The notes under the pieces: model-generated | What the model was told of the DNA's origin: nothing | Databases searched by the model: none | What the model saw: the letters and a program-made list of their open reading frames with translations, nothing else | Shown here: positions 8,520-16,537 of the stretch, in pieces | How the letters are laid out: each line of letters begins with the position of its first letter | Numbering within the stretch: position 1 is the first letter of the stretch | Assembly: GCA_964637565.1 (NCBI GenBank) | Contig: CAZWTY010000038.1 | Span: 1 to 35,328, forward strand | Reading direction: 5' to 3' | Length of the DNA stretch: 35,328 nucleotides | Source of the DNA: DYJE01 sp964637565 | GTDB taxonomy: Bacteria > Desulfobacterota > Desulfobacteria > Desulfobacterales > Desulfolunaceae | Position numbers and translations under genes: made by a program

Positions 8520-9502
8520 GGGCGTGACTCCTCCCCTTCCAGAAGAAAACAGGCGGCCCTGTGGCCGTCCGACACGTCCGTGAAACCTGGTTTTTCACGG
8601 CGGCAGCGGTCCAGAGCGACGGGGCAGCGGTCGTGGAACCGGCAGCCCGGAGGGTAGTTGAACGGTGACGGCACCTGCCCCCGGATGGATTCCAGCCGTT
8701 CCGACCGGCCTTTACCCAGGGTGGGGATGGATTTGAGAAGGCCCCGGGTGTAGGGATGGGCGGGGTTTTCGAACACCTGCTCCGTTCCGCCTTCCTCCAC
8801 CAGCTCCGAGGCGTACATCACCAGGACCCGGTCGCAGAGGTCGTAGACCACCCCCATGTCGTGGGTGATCAGAAGCATGGCGCTGTCGTTGGTCTTCATC
8901 TCCCGGATGATATCGAAGATCTGGGCCTGGAGGGTGACGTCCAGGGCCGTGGTGGGCTCGTCGGCGATGATCAGGTCCGGTTCGTTGACAAGAGCCATGG
9001 CGATCATCACCCGCTGCTGCATGCCCCCCGAAAGCTGGAAAGGATAGGCGTTCATCCGCTGGCCCGGATCGGGAATCCCCACTTTTTCAAGCCAGGACGC
9101 GGCAAGATTCCGCGCCTCCTTTTCCCCCATGTTTCTGTGGGCGGTGATCGCCTCCACCAGCTGCCAGCCGATGGGATGAAGAGGTGACAGGGCCGTGGTG
9201 GAATCCTGGAAGATCACGCCGATCTCCTTGCCGCGGATGGCCCTCATGTCCCGGATGTCCAGGGCGAGGAGGTCCCGCCCCTTGAAATGGATCCGGCCTT
9301 TTTCGATCCTTGACGGCGGCGAGGGAACCAGCCGGGGAATGCTCATGGCGCTCACCGACTTGCCGGCCCCGGATTCGCCCACAAGGGCCACGGTCTCCCC
9401 CCGGTTGACGGTCAAGGAAAGGCCGGTCACCGCCTGGATGACGCCGTCATCGGTGTTGAAATTCACCGTAAGGTCTCTGATGTCGAGAAGAAAATCGGTC
9501 AT
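8516..9502 (-). CDS. Peptide ABC transporter ATP-binding protein, OppD/DppD type
   Basis: This 328-residue ATPase is the partner of the OppF-type protein. Walker A is GESGAGKS (42-49), the signature LSGGMQQRVMIAMAL, and Walker B LIIADEPTTALDVT. The typical C-terminal motif YPPGCRFHDRCP is present. It starts 20 nt after the permease gene with AAGGA at good spacing, and it overlaps the following ATPase by 4 nt. Two different nucleotide-binding domains pair with the two different permeases encoded by the operon. Confidence 0.9.
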   Translation of the reverse strand: MTDFLLDIRDLTVNFNTDDGVIQAVTGLSLTVNRGETVALVGESGAGKSVSAMSIPRLVPSPPSRIEKGRIHFKGRDLLALDIRDMRAIRGKEIGVIFQDSTTALSPLHPIGWQLVEAITAHRNMGEKEARNLAASWLEKVGIPDPGQRMNAYPFQLSGGMQQRVMIAMALVNEPDLIIADEPTTALDVTLQAQIFDIIREMKTNDSAMLLITHDMGVVYDLCDRVLVMYASELVEEGGTEQVFENPAHPYTRGLLKSIPTLGKGRSERLESIRGQVPSPFNYPPGCRFHDRCPVALDRCRREKPGFTDVSDGHRAACFLLEGEESRP

Positions 9503-9522
9503 GGTTTATCCTTGTTTTATCC

Positions 9523-11130
9523 TTACTCCAGCCGCGAATAGCGCCGGGGATCAAAGGCGTTTCTCACCCCTTCCCCGATGAACACGCCCAGAAGCATCAC
9601 GATGAAAAGGGCCAAAGACGGGTAAAGGATCAGCCACCAGGCCCAGCGGTACTGCTGGGCCTGGGCCAGCAGTTCGCCCCAGCTCGGTGTGGGCGCCGGA
9701 AGGCCGAAGCCCAGGTAGTCCAGAGCCGCCAGGGAACCGATGGCCCCCACCAGGGAAAAGGGGAAAAAGGTGATCACCGGAACCAGGGCGTTGGGCAGGA
9801 TGTGCCGGGCCATGATTTTCACCGAAGACAGGCCCATGAGCTGGGCCGCCTCCACAAACGCCTGTTTTCTCAGCCGGAAGAACTCGGCGCGGACATAGTA
9901 GGAAATGCCGATCCAGTTGAAGATCCCGTAGCAGAACAGAAGCAGGCCGAAACTCCGGCCGTAGACCGAACCCATGAGAATCATGACGTAGAGGAACGGC
10001 AGGGCGCTCCAGATTTCGATGAGCCGTTGCCCCGTGATGTCCACAGCGCCGCCGTAATAGCCCTGGACCGCCCCGGCGGCGATGCCCAGGGTCATGGAAC
10101 AGGCCACGAGAATCAGGCCGAAGGTGAGGGAAATCCGAAGGCCGTAGAGAATCCGGGCCAGCACGTCACGCCCCGCCTCGTCAAGCCCCATGAGATGGCG
10201 GGCCGTGGGCGGATAGGGAAAGCGGATGTCCTGTTTCTGGAAATCCAGGCGGTACAGGGTGCCGTCGATGGTGACGTCCGAAGGATCCAGGGGGCGGTCA
10301 AACCGGGCCAGGGCCTTGCCGGCCAAGACCTGCCTCTGGGCCTGGGCGAGCTGATTCCAGAACGCCGGAGCCGTGCCGATCACTCCTCCCTGGCGGTCAA
10401 AGGCCAGGGCCAGGGTCGGCAGTTTTTCCATGATGTGTTCTTCGAATTTCAACCGCACCGTTTTCGGGGGCACGGGTCTCGGAACGAACTCGTTCAGCGA
10501 GACAAGGACGGATGTGCCGTCGGAAAGGGTGAGGGTCTGTTCAAGGGCCGGCGCCTCCACGTTTTTGAAGCGGACGGCCACGGCCTCACGGATGGAGGCG
10601 GGCAGATCCAACACAGCCGTGACCGGCCGGTCCAGCAGCGCCATGTCGTCCTGTCCTGCAAACGCGCCGAGGTTATCCGACCGGGATACGGTGAAATCAG
10701 CACGGATGTTCACCGCGGCAAGCCTGATCTCGGGTTTCAGGACCAGATCCACCCGGTCCCCTGAGGCCAGATCCGACGGGGAGACACTTTCGAAGGGTCC
10801 GAAGGCGAAGGGCGGGAAAACCATGACGTTGTCCGGATTTTTCCCGAACTCGTCGGTGGCCTTGAGTTTCTTGTAATCGGGTCGTGTCTGTTTGCCGTTC
10901 TTGAGGAACAGGTCTTCGGGGTAATAGGCGACCACCGGAAAAAGGGATTGACCGTTGTACCGCACGTAAAGGGGATCGCTGTTGCAGAGCACTTCTGAAA
11001 ACAGACTGACCAGGTAAAGGGTCCCCAGGATCCACAGGGAGATCCACGCGGTCCGGTGCTCTTTGAACCGTTTCAGCCGTTTTTTCGTTTCAGGGTTTCT
11101 GATCAACGTCCACCCGGTTTTCTCCGCCAT
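9523..11130 (-). CDS. Peptide ABC transporter permease, YejE-like, with large periplasmic insertion
   Basis: This inner-membrane permease resembles YejE, a component of an ABC importer for microcin C and other peptides. TM1 is at ~28-48, followed by the YejE-like segment SDPLYVRYNG and FPVVAYY. The C-terminal half (~308-535) contains MGLDEAGRDVLARILYG, five further hydrophobic segments and the ATPase-contact EAA loop (FVEAAQLMGLSSVKIMARH). At 535 residues it is about 190 longer than E. coli YejE. The extra sequence lies at ~120-305 in the periplasmic loop after TM1 and has mixed beta-like character. The start has AGGAGG upstream. It sits 28 nt after the yejB-like gene. The insertion might replace part of a binding protein's role, but this is only inference. 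Confidence 0.85.
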   Translation of the reverse strand: MAEKTGWTLIRNPETKKRLKRFKEHRTAWISLWILGTLYLVSLFSEVLCNSDPLYVRYNGQSLFPVVAYYPEDLFLKNGKQTRPDYKKLKATDEFGKNPDNVMVFPPFAFGPFESVSPSDLASGDRVDLVLKPEIRLAAVNIRADFTVSRSDNLGAFAGQDDMALLDRPVTAVLDLPASIREAVAVRFKNVEAPALEQTLTLSDGTSVLVSLNEFVPRPVPPKTVRLKFEEHIMEKLPTLALAFDRQGGVIGTAPAFWNQLAQAQRQVLAGKALARFDRPLDPSDVTIDGTLYRLDFQKQDIRFPYPPTARHLMGLDEAGRDVLARILYGLRISLTFGLILVACSMTLGIAAGAVQGYYGGAVDITGQRLIEIWSALPFLYVMILMGSVYGRSFGLLLFCYGIFNWIGISYYVRAEFFRLRKQAFVEAAQLMGLSSVKIMARHILPNALVPVITFFPFSLVGAIGSLAALDYLGFGLPAPTPSWGELLAQAQQYRWAWWLILYPSLALFIVMLLGVFIGEGVRNAFDPRRYSRLE

Positions 11131-11158
11131 GCCGCGCTGCCTCCTTTTGCCCGTTTGA

Positions 11159-12202
11159 TCAGGATTTTTTGAAGTTGATTCTCGGATCGATGATCACGTA
11201 GCAGAAATCGGAAAGGATGTTGCCCAGGAGCCCCAGAAGGGAGGTCAGGGCCAGAATCCCCATGAACACCGGATAATCCCGGCCCACAATGGCTTCGAGA
11301 CTCAACCGGCCCATGCCGGGAATCTCGAACACCTGCTCGATGATCACGGAGCCCGCGAACATCACGGAAAGCACCGACCCGAAACCCGTGGCAATGGGAA
11401 TCAGGCTGTTCCGGAAGGCGTGGAGCCACACAGCCCTTGAAAACCCGGCCCCCTTGGCCAGGACGCAACGCATGTAGTCCTTGCCGATCTGCTCGAGCAG
11501 GGAGTTTTTCATCAAAAGGGTCAGCACGGCGAAGTGCCCCACCATGTAGCAGACCACCGGCAGGAACATGTGCATCACGATGTCTTTGACCTTCAGGCCG
11601 AAAGACAGGGTCTCGAAATTGTCCGAGGTGAAGCCGGACATGGGAAACACGTCGAACAGGCCGTCCACCGTGCCGCAGAACACCATCTTGAGCACCATCC
11701 CGAAAGCGAACACGGGAATGGCGTAGCCCACGAACACCACGATGCTGGACGCCACGTCAAAGGTTTTGTTGTGATGGAGGGCCTTGAGGATCCCCAGGGG
11801 AATGCAGACCAGGTAAGTAAGGAAAAAGCCCGTGATCCCGAAGATCAGGGACACGGGGAACCGCTCGCTGATCAGCTGCCAGGCGTTCTTGTTGGGAAAG
11901 CTGTAGGACTCCATGGTCATGCCGATGCGGTCACGGACCAGCCAGTTCCAGTACCTTTGGTACAGGGGTTTGTCGAAACCGAAATGGGCCTCGATCTGCT
12001 GTCTCTGTTCTTCTGAAATCGAGGCCGCATTGGCCGAAACCGTGGCCTGGCCCCCGTCGGCAACTCCCTTCATCTTCATCAGGGCCTGTTCCACCGGTCC
12101 GCCGGGCACGAACTGGATCAACAGAAAACAGGTGAAGGTGATCCCGATGAACGTGGGAATCACCAGCAGAAAACGCCGAATGAAATAATCCGTTCTTTCC
12201 AT
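11159..12202 (-). CDS. Peptide ABC transporter permease, YejB-like
   Basis: This 347-residue inner-membrane permease resembles YejB over its whole length: N-terminal IRRFLLVIPTFIGITF, FVPGGPVEQAL, HFGFDKPLYQRY, the EAA loop (RCVLAKGAGFSRAVWLHAFRNSL) in the C-terminal half, and the C-terminal end YVIIDPRINF. About six membrane segments are visible. It is the first gene of the operon. No solute-binding protein gene lies before it; the upstream gap holds only a hexamer-stem repeat and then vapC. The ATG at 12202 has no strong ribosome-binding site. Confidence 0.88.
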   Translation of the reverse strand: MERTDYFIRRFLLVIPTFIGITFTCFLLIQFVPGGPVEQALMKMKGVADGGQATVSANAASISEEQRQQIEAHFGFDKPLYQRYWNWLVRDRIGMTMESYSFPNKNAWQLISERFPVSLIFGITGFFLTYLVCIPLGILKALHHNKTFDVASSIVVFVGYAIPVFAFGMVLKMVFCGTVDGLFDVFPMSGFTSDNFETLSFGLKVKDIVMHMFLPVVCYMVGHFAVLTLLMKNSLLEQIGKDYMRCVLAKGAGFSRAVWLHAFRNSLIPIATGFGSVLSVMFAGSVIIEQVFEIPGMGRLSLEAIVGRDYPVFMGILALTSLLGLLGNILSDFCYVIIDPRINFKKS

Positions 12203-12332
12203 GGTTTAAACCGTCACGATGTTAAGGTGCGTTTATTTTGGAAACATGCCGACCCCGGGGGAGCCTGAGGTTCGATTCCTGATATAGTTCATTTCAGGAT
12301 TCCGGGCAAGGGACGAATGCAGGGCCATAACC

Positions 12333-12390
12333 TTCGCTATCGGGTTCAGTACACGGCGTTTCGATAGCGATCCCGATACCGATAGCGATT
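12333..12390 (-). repeat. Hexamer-stem inverted repeat, copy C (short)
   Basis: The short arm TCGCTATCGGGTTC faces the longer arm TCGATAGCGATCCCGATACC plus GATAGCGATT across a loop resembling that of copy A. The conserved box is not recognisable. It lies in the gap between the end of vapC and the start of the yejB-like gene. Confidence 0.7.
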
Positions 12391-12464
12391 CAGCCGTCTG
12401 ACAGGCTGATGAAACGCCGTAAGTACCCTGGGCTGAACGTATTTGATAAAAACATCGCCCGAAT

Positions 12465-12857
12465 TCAATACCAGTCTTCCAGCTTCAAACCATCTATCCT
12501 TTGAAATTCAAGGGTATTGTGGGTCACCAGAATGTGGTTTCCCGATAATGCGCTGGCAGCGATCAAGACATCGTAGGGCCCGATGGGCATCCCCTTTTTC
12601 TCCAGGTCGGCCCGGATTGAAGCGGCGGTCCCGGCTTCCGCCGAACCAAAGGGGATGATCGAGACGATATCCGTCATTTTTTTCAGATGGGCCTGTCTTT
12701 TCCGAGGGGAACCTGATTTCAGGATTCCGGTTTCCAGTTCAAACAGAACAACTGCGGGTATGGCGATGTCTCTTGGGGAAACCGCTTCCACGTTCCGGGC
12801 CACGTTCCCCATCCCTTTGAAATAGTAGATCAAGGTGTTGGTATCCAGAACAAACAT
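12465..12857 (-). CDS. VapC-family PIN-domain toxin
   Basis: This 130-residue PIN-domain ribonuclease is the toxin of a type II toxin-antitoxin system. The acidic active-site residues are visible: Asp5 in LDTNTLIYYFKG, Glu40 in VLFELETG, Asp96 in YDVLIAASAL, and Asn/Glu in VTHNTLEF near the C-terminus. Length is normal for VapC. It follows the antitoxin gene with a 1-nt overlap (TGATG), implying coupled translation. Family members cut tRNA or rRNA; the target here cannot be told. No frameshift or missing residue was seen, so it should be functional. Confidence 0.9.
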   Translation of the reverse strand: MFVLDTNTLIYYFKGMGNVARNVEAVSPRDIAIPAVVLFELETGILKSGSPRKRQAHLKKMTDIVSIIPFGSAEAGTAASIRADLEKKGMPIGPYDVLIAASALSGNHILVTHNTLEFQRIDGLKLEDWY

Positions 12858-13087
12858 CAGAAAGGCTCCCGTTCAGCATCTTTTCCCTGAAAAGCCCTGA
12901 TTTCTTCAGCCGTGGGGAAATCTTTCCAGGTTCCGGCCATTTCAAGAACCTCCCGAGGCCACTGCCTGTCCGTCTTTTCCCTGATCAGCTCCGCAATCCA
13001 TTTGCTCTTGGACATTCCACTTGTTCTGACAAAAGCGTTCAGCCGTCTTTCCGTTTCCGGATCAATATAGATCGTCACCTGTCCCAT
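12857..13087 (-). CDS. VapB-type ribbon-helix-helix antitoxin
   Basis: This is a 76-residue protein. Its N-terminal ~45 residues form a ribbon-helix-helix fold (QVTIYIDPETERRLNAFV, then MSKSKWIAELIREKT), which binds operator DNA. The acidic, Trp-containing C-terminal tail (ETAE-like, WKDFPTAEEIRAF) would wrap the toxin. I chose the ATG at 13087 because GGAGG lies 6 nt upstream; the longer frame to 13123 lacks such a site. It is the first gene of the pair, and by analogy the complex should repress its own promoter in the AT-rich stretch just upstream (13100-13140). Confidence 0.85.
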   Translation of the reverse strand: MGQVTIYIDPETERRLNAFVRTSGMSKSKWIAELIREKTDRQWPREVLEMAGTWKDFPTAEEIRAFQGKDAEREPF

Positions 13088-13162
13088 ACTGCCCTCCTTT
13101 TTCACACACATATATGCTAACATATATATTCAAAAATTCAAGGCCGTGCTCAATTGATGCCA

Positions 13163-13275
13163 GGGTAAACGCATGTAACATTGGCATGGATCCTAACCAT
13201 CGCTATCGCTATCGGTATCGGTATCGAAATGTTCTGACGATCGAACCCGATACCGATAGCGATACCGATTAACCG
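13163..13275 (+). repeat. Hexamer-stem inverted repeat, copy D (full)
   Basis: This full-length copy opens with the box GCATGTAACATTGGCATGGA and CCTAACC. The left arm is four hexamers (CGCTAT twice, CGGTAT twice) and the loop is AAATGTTCTGACGATCGAAC. The right arm is CCGATACCGATAGCGATACC, ending GATTAACCGG. The sequence just after it (AAACCATG, GAGA, AGAGG) is also found after copy E, so the element may extend ~25 bp further. Confidence 0.85.
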
Positions 13276-13338
13276 GAAACCATGCACGAGATAGAGGTAA
13301 CCCTCAATTTGCATAGAGGACTTAGCCCATGCCGGCGT

Positions 13339-13431
13339 GGATTCCGGGTCGGCTTCGGCTCTCGAATGGTTTCGTTTTACCAAATTCTGAAGATCTTTCA
13401 ATCACTCCGTGATATCGGAGCCCGGAATGAC
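13339..13431 (+). repeat. ~95-bp repeat R2, copy 3
   Basis: It starts GGATTCCGGGTCGGC and ends CCCGGAATGAC, at the same spacing as the copy at 286-380. The first ~20 bp are identical to that copy, and the interior diverges. Confidence 0.55.
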
Positions 13432-13591
13432 GGGTTGGGGGCCGGAGACCTGCTCGGGTGTTGCTTCTCTGCGTTTCAACCACTACTTTCATACAACCCC
13501 TCTCAGCGAAAAGAGACATCGACGGCACCTCCCTTGCCTTTTCCTGAATCATCTTTATATTGTCCGCAAAACGAAAAAAAGGAGTGAACCC

Positions 13592-14518
13592 ATGGCAAAC
13601 CAGTTCAAAACCACCGTTCTTCTCACCCTGATGACCGTGTTCATCATGGTGGTCGGCCGCATCCTCGGCGGACAGCAGGGCATGGTCATCGCCCTTATCT
13701 TTGCCGGCGCAATGAATTTCTTTTCCTACTGGTTCTCGGACAAGATGGTGCTCCGCATGTACAGGGCCGAGGAAGTGAGCCCTTCCCAGGCTCCGGAGCT
13801 CTACGGCATGGTCGAGGAACTGGCCCAGCGGGCCGGGCTTCCCATGCCCAAAGTCTACATCATTCCCCAGGATTCCCCCAACGCCTTCGCCACGGGTAGG
13901 AACCCGGAAAACGCCGTGGTGGCCGTAACCCGGGGCCTGTTGAACCTGATGAACCGCGAGGAGATCAAAGGTGTCCTGGCCCACGAACTGGGCCATGTGA
14001 AAAACAGGGACATCCTCATCGGCACCATCGCGGCCACCATGGCCGGAGCGGTGATGATGCTGGCCAACATGGCCAAATGGAGCGCCATTTTCGGAGGTTT
14101 CCGGGGTAACGACGAGGAAGGCGGAGGCGGGATGATCGGCGTGATCGTCACGGCCGTCCTCGCCCCCATCGCGGCCATGCTGATCCAGATGGCCATCTCC
14201 CAGTCCAGGGAATACCTGGCCGACGCCACGGCAGCCCAAATCACCGGAAACCCCGAAGGACTGGCAGGAGCCCTGGAAAAACTCGGGGTCTACTCGGGCC
14301 GGATTCCCATGCAGGCCGAAGCGGCCACAGCCCACATGTTCATCACCAACCCCCTGTCCGGCCGGAGCATGATGAGCCTGTTCTCCACCCATCCTCCCAT
14401 CGAGGAGCGGGTGGCCCGGCTCCGGAACGAGCGCCCCCGGAGACCGTCGGAAGGTTCTTTCCGGAACGAGGGCCAGCGTGGCAGCGCTGAAAATTTCTGG
14501 GATTCCCTCAGGAAATAG
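13592..14518 (+). CDS. Membrane zinc metalloprotease HtpX
   Basis: This 308-residue M48-family protease of the inner membrane degrades damaged membrane proteins. Two N-terminal hydrophobic segments (~8-24, 30-47) are followed by the zinc motif HELGH (131-135), a further hydrophobic pair (~150-215), and the third ligand Glu in SREYLADA. Length is slightly above the usual 280-295 because of a charged C-terminal tail. The ATG at 13592 has GGAG 8 nt upstream. The frame is open further upstream, but that part crosses a repeat and is not coding. The next gene is another proteostasis factor on the same strand after 168 bp with its own promoter. Confidence 0.93.
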   Translation: MANQFKTTVLLTLMTVFIMVVGRILGGQQGMVIALIFAGAMNFFSYWFSDKMVLRMYRAEEVSPSQAPELYGMVEELAQRAGLPMPKVYIIPQDSPNAFATGRNPENAVVAVTRGLLNLMNREEIKGVLAHELGHVKNRDILIGTIAATMAGAVMMLANMAKWSAIFGGFRGNDEEGGGGMIGVIVTAVLAPIAAMLIQMAISQSREYLADATAAQITGNPEGLAGALEKLGVYSGRIPMQAEAATAHMFITNPLSGRSMMSLFSTHPPIEERVARLRNERPRRPSEGSFRNEGQRGSAENFWDSLRK

Positions 14519-14649
14519 AGTTTCATGACCTTTCCCTGCGAGCCGAGTCTCCCATCCGGGCGGCCACGGCCCGCAGGTTCACCCGATTTAAATAAACCAC
14601 GCTGCCGAACCTGCTGTAAAGCTTCATGGAATTATCACTGAGGCAGGCC

Positions 14650-14678
14650 TTGCAATTTGATACCCCTGTGTTTATATT
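14650..14678 (+). promoter_or_regulatory. Sigma-70-type promoter of the ClpX-like gene
   Basis: TTGCAA (14650-14655) and TATATT (14673-14678) are separated by 17 bp. The expected transcription start (about 14684-14686) is only a few bases before the ATG at 14687, and no Shine-Dalgarno sequence is visible. This suggests a leaderless message. Confidence 0.45.
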
Positions 14679-14686
14679 AGCCCATT

Positions 14687-16477
14687 ATGAGTGATAACAA
14701 CGAAAAGATACCCGACCCCAAGGAAATCGAGAAAGAGCTGGGCGAGTTTCTCAACAAAAAATTCGGTGGCAACGTGAAGATCATTTCCCCCGGCGTTCTT
14801 GCCCGTAAATCTCCCGAAGGAAAGTCTTACAAAGATTCGGAAAAGAAGCGGGAAATCAACTTCGACCTGAAACCCGAAGAGCTCATCGCCTATCTCGATC
14901 AGTATATCATCAAGCAGGACAAGGCCAAGGCCATCCTCGCGACGAAGATCTGCACCCATTTCAGCCGCATCAAGCATGTCGAAGCCTCGGGCGAAACCCG
15001 GGACATCATGGTGGGCGGCATCAAGAGCAACATCCTCATGGCCGGCCCCACGGGTGTGGGCAAAACCTACATGATCCGCCTGATCGCCAAAAAACTGGGG
15101 GTTCCCTTTGTCAAGGGAGACGCCACCAAGTTCACCGAAACAGGCTATGTGGGCGGCAACGTGGAGGACCTGGTCCGGGACCTGGTCCGGGAAGCGGACG
15201 ACGACATCGAACTGGCCCAGTACGGCATCATCTATATCGATGAAATCGACAAGATCGCCTCGGCCCCCAACATCATCGGCGCGGACATTTCCAGAACCGG
15301 AGTCCAGAGGGCCCTGCTGAAACCCATGGAAGACACCGACGTGGAGCTGAAAGTGCCCCACGACCCCATGTCCATGCTCCAGGAGCTGGAACGTTACCAG
15401 CGGACGGGGAAAAAAGAAAAGCAGGTGGTGAACACGGCCAACATCCTGTTCATCGTCAGCGGCGCTTTCGGCGGTCTTCCGGAAATCATCAAGAAACGGA
15501 CGGCGAAACAGTCCATCGGATTCGGCTCGGAAATCGTGACCAGCGACCTGTCCTACAACCTGCTTTCCAGGATGAGAACCGAAGACCTGGTGGCTTTCGG
15601 CTTCGAGTCCGAATTTGTCGGCCGTCTCCCGGTCCGGGCCGTGTTCGAACGGCTCACCGAAGACGACCTGTTCTCGATCCTGAAAAACCCCAACAACCCG
15701 GTGATTCTCGGAAAGAAACTGGATTTCGCCTCCTACGGCATCTCGGCCAGGTTCACTGACGACACCTTGAGGCTGATCGCGAAAAACGCCTACACGGAAA
15801 ACACCGGGGCCCGGGGCCTGGTGAACGCCATCGAGGAACTGCTGCTTCCCTTCGAGACACGGCTGCCCTCGGAAAACGTCCGGTTCTTCCCCATCACCCT
15901 GGATGCGGTGAAAAACCCGGAAAAAACCATCGAAAGCCTCTGCTCCCACGATGCCGACGACGCCTGGCGCGACCTGTACCTCAAGGTCGAGGGCGAAGAG
16001 CGGGACTATGTGCGCTCTTTCGTGGACACCAACTGGAAACAGCTGTCCCTGCGGCACAACCTGACCCTCACCCAGTACCGCATCGACCATGTGGCCCACT
16101 ATTACAGCCGCAACATCACCAGCATCGGCAACGCCGTGGAAAAGATCCGTTCCTACTACGACGAGGTGAAAAAGCTGGAGATGTCTTTTTTCACGGAGCA
16201 TGACATCAACATCATCTTCGAGGAAGACGCCGTGGATTTTCTGATCGGCGGGTTCATCGACCCCGGCTGCCGTTTCGAGGTGATCTACGCCAAATTCGTG
16301 TCCGATTTCGAACTCGGTCTCAAGCTGATCCAGGAAAAGACAGGACGGAGCCGTTTTTTCATTTCCCGTGAGGCCCTCACCGATTCCGAAACGTTTCTGA
16401 GCAACCTGATCAAACGCGAGCTCAGCCATCTGGACGATGAAAAACCCGCTCCGGAAGGTTTTGACCCTGTGGACTGA
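14687..16477 (+). CDS. ClpX-like AAA+ unfoldase lacking the zinc-binding domain, with C-terminal extension
   Basis: This 596-residue AAA+ ATPase has a ClpX-type core. Walker A is GPTGVGKT (120-127), the substrate-gripping pore loop is GYVG (153-156), Walker B is IIYIDEID (181-188), the ClpP-contact loop is IGF (277-279), and sensor 2 is GARG (374-377). The N-terminal four-Cys zinc domain of ClpX is absent; instead there are ~60 charged residues. A ~180-residue C-terminal extension (about 415-596) of helical, acidic character is not part of normal ClpX. Retention of IGF suggests it can dock to ClpP, so it may be a specialised second unfoldase beside the housekeeping ClpX encoded elsewhere. No ClpP gene is in the window. 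The gene stands alone with its own promoter. Confidence 0.8.
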   Translation: MSDNNEKIPDPKEIEKELGEFLNKKFGGNVKIISPGVLARKSPEGKSYKDSEKKREINFDLKPEELIAYLDQYIIKQDKAKAILATKICTHFSRIKHVEASGETRDIMVGGIKSNILMAGPTGVGKTYMIRLIAKKLGVPFVKGDATKFTETGYVGGNVEDLVRDLVREADDDIELAQYGIIYIDEIDKIASAPNIIGADISRTGVQRALLKPMEDTDVELKVPHDPMSMLQELERYQRTGKKEKQVVNTANILFIVSGAFGGLPEIIKKRTAKQSIGFGSEIVTSDLSYNLLSRMRTEDLVAFGFESEFVGRLPVRAVFERLTEDDLFSILKNPNNPVILGKKLDFASYGISARFTDDTLRLIAKNAYTENTGARGLVNAIEELLLPFETRLPSENVRFFPITLDAVKNPEKTIESLCSHDADDAWRDLYLKVEGEERDYVRSFVDTNWKQLSLRHNLTLTQYRIDHVAHYYSRNITSIGNAVEKIRSYYDEVKKLEMSFFTEHDINIIFEEDAVDFLIGGFIDPGCRFEVIYAKFVSDFELGLKLIQEKTGRSRFFISREALTDSETFLSNLIKRELSHLDDEKPAPEGFDPVD

Positions 16478-16537
16478 CGATTTGAACGAAATAACCGAGA
16501 CCTGAGAAAGAAACTTGAGAAAGAGACCTGACATTCT

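Larger units (their letters stand above)
13088..13591. other. Intergenic region between vapB and htpX with two repeats
   Basis: This divergent gap holds hexamer-stem copy D (13163-13275) and R2 copy 3 (13339-13431). The AT-rich stretch 13100-13140 next to vapB is the likely vapBC promoter. No gene is seen; the open frame running into htpX from 13409 reads through the repeat and has no ribosome-binding site. Confidence 0.55.

Noticed and set aside
16497..16531. Short direct repeats (GAGACCTGA twice) before ahbC
   Set aside because: Only two copies of 9 bp in a 60-bp gap; no palindrome or spacing that suggests a binding site.
14672..16534. A 620-codon open frame on the minus strand
   Set aside because: It lies opposite the ClpX-like gene, whose AAA+ motifs are complete. 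The antisense reading is His/Phe/Gly-rich with no known motif, as expected from GC-rich codon bias.
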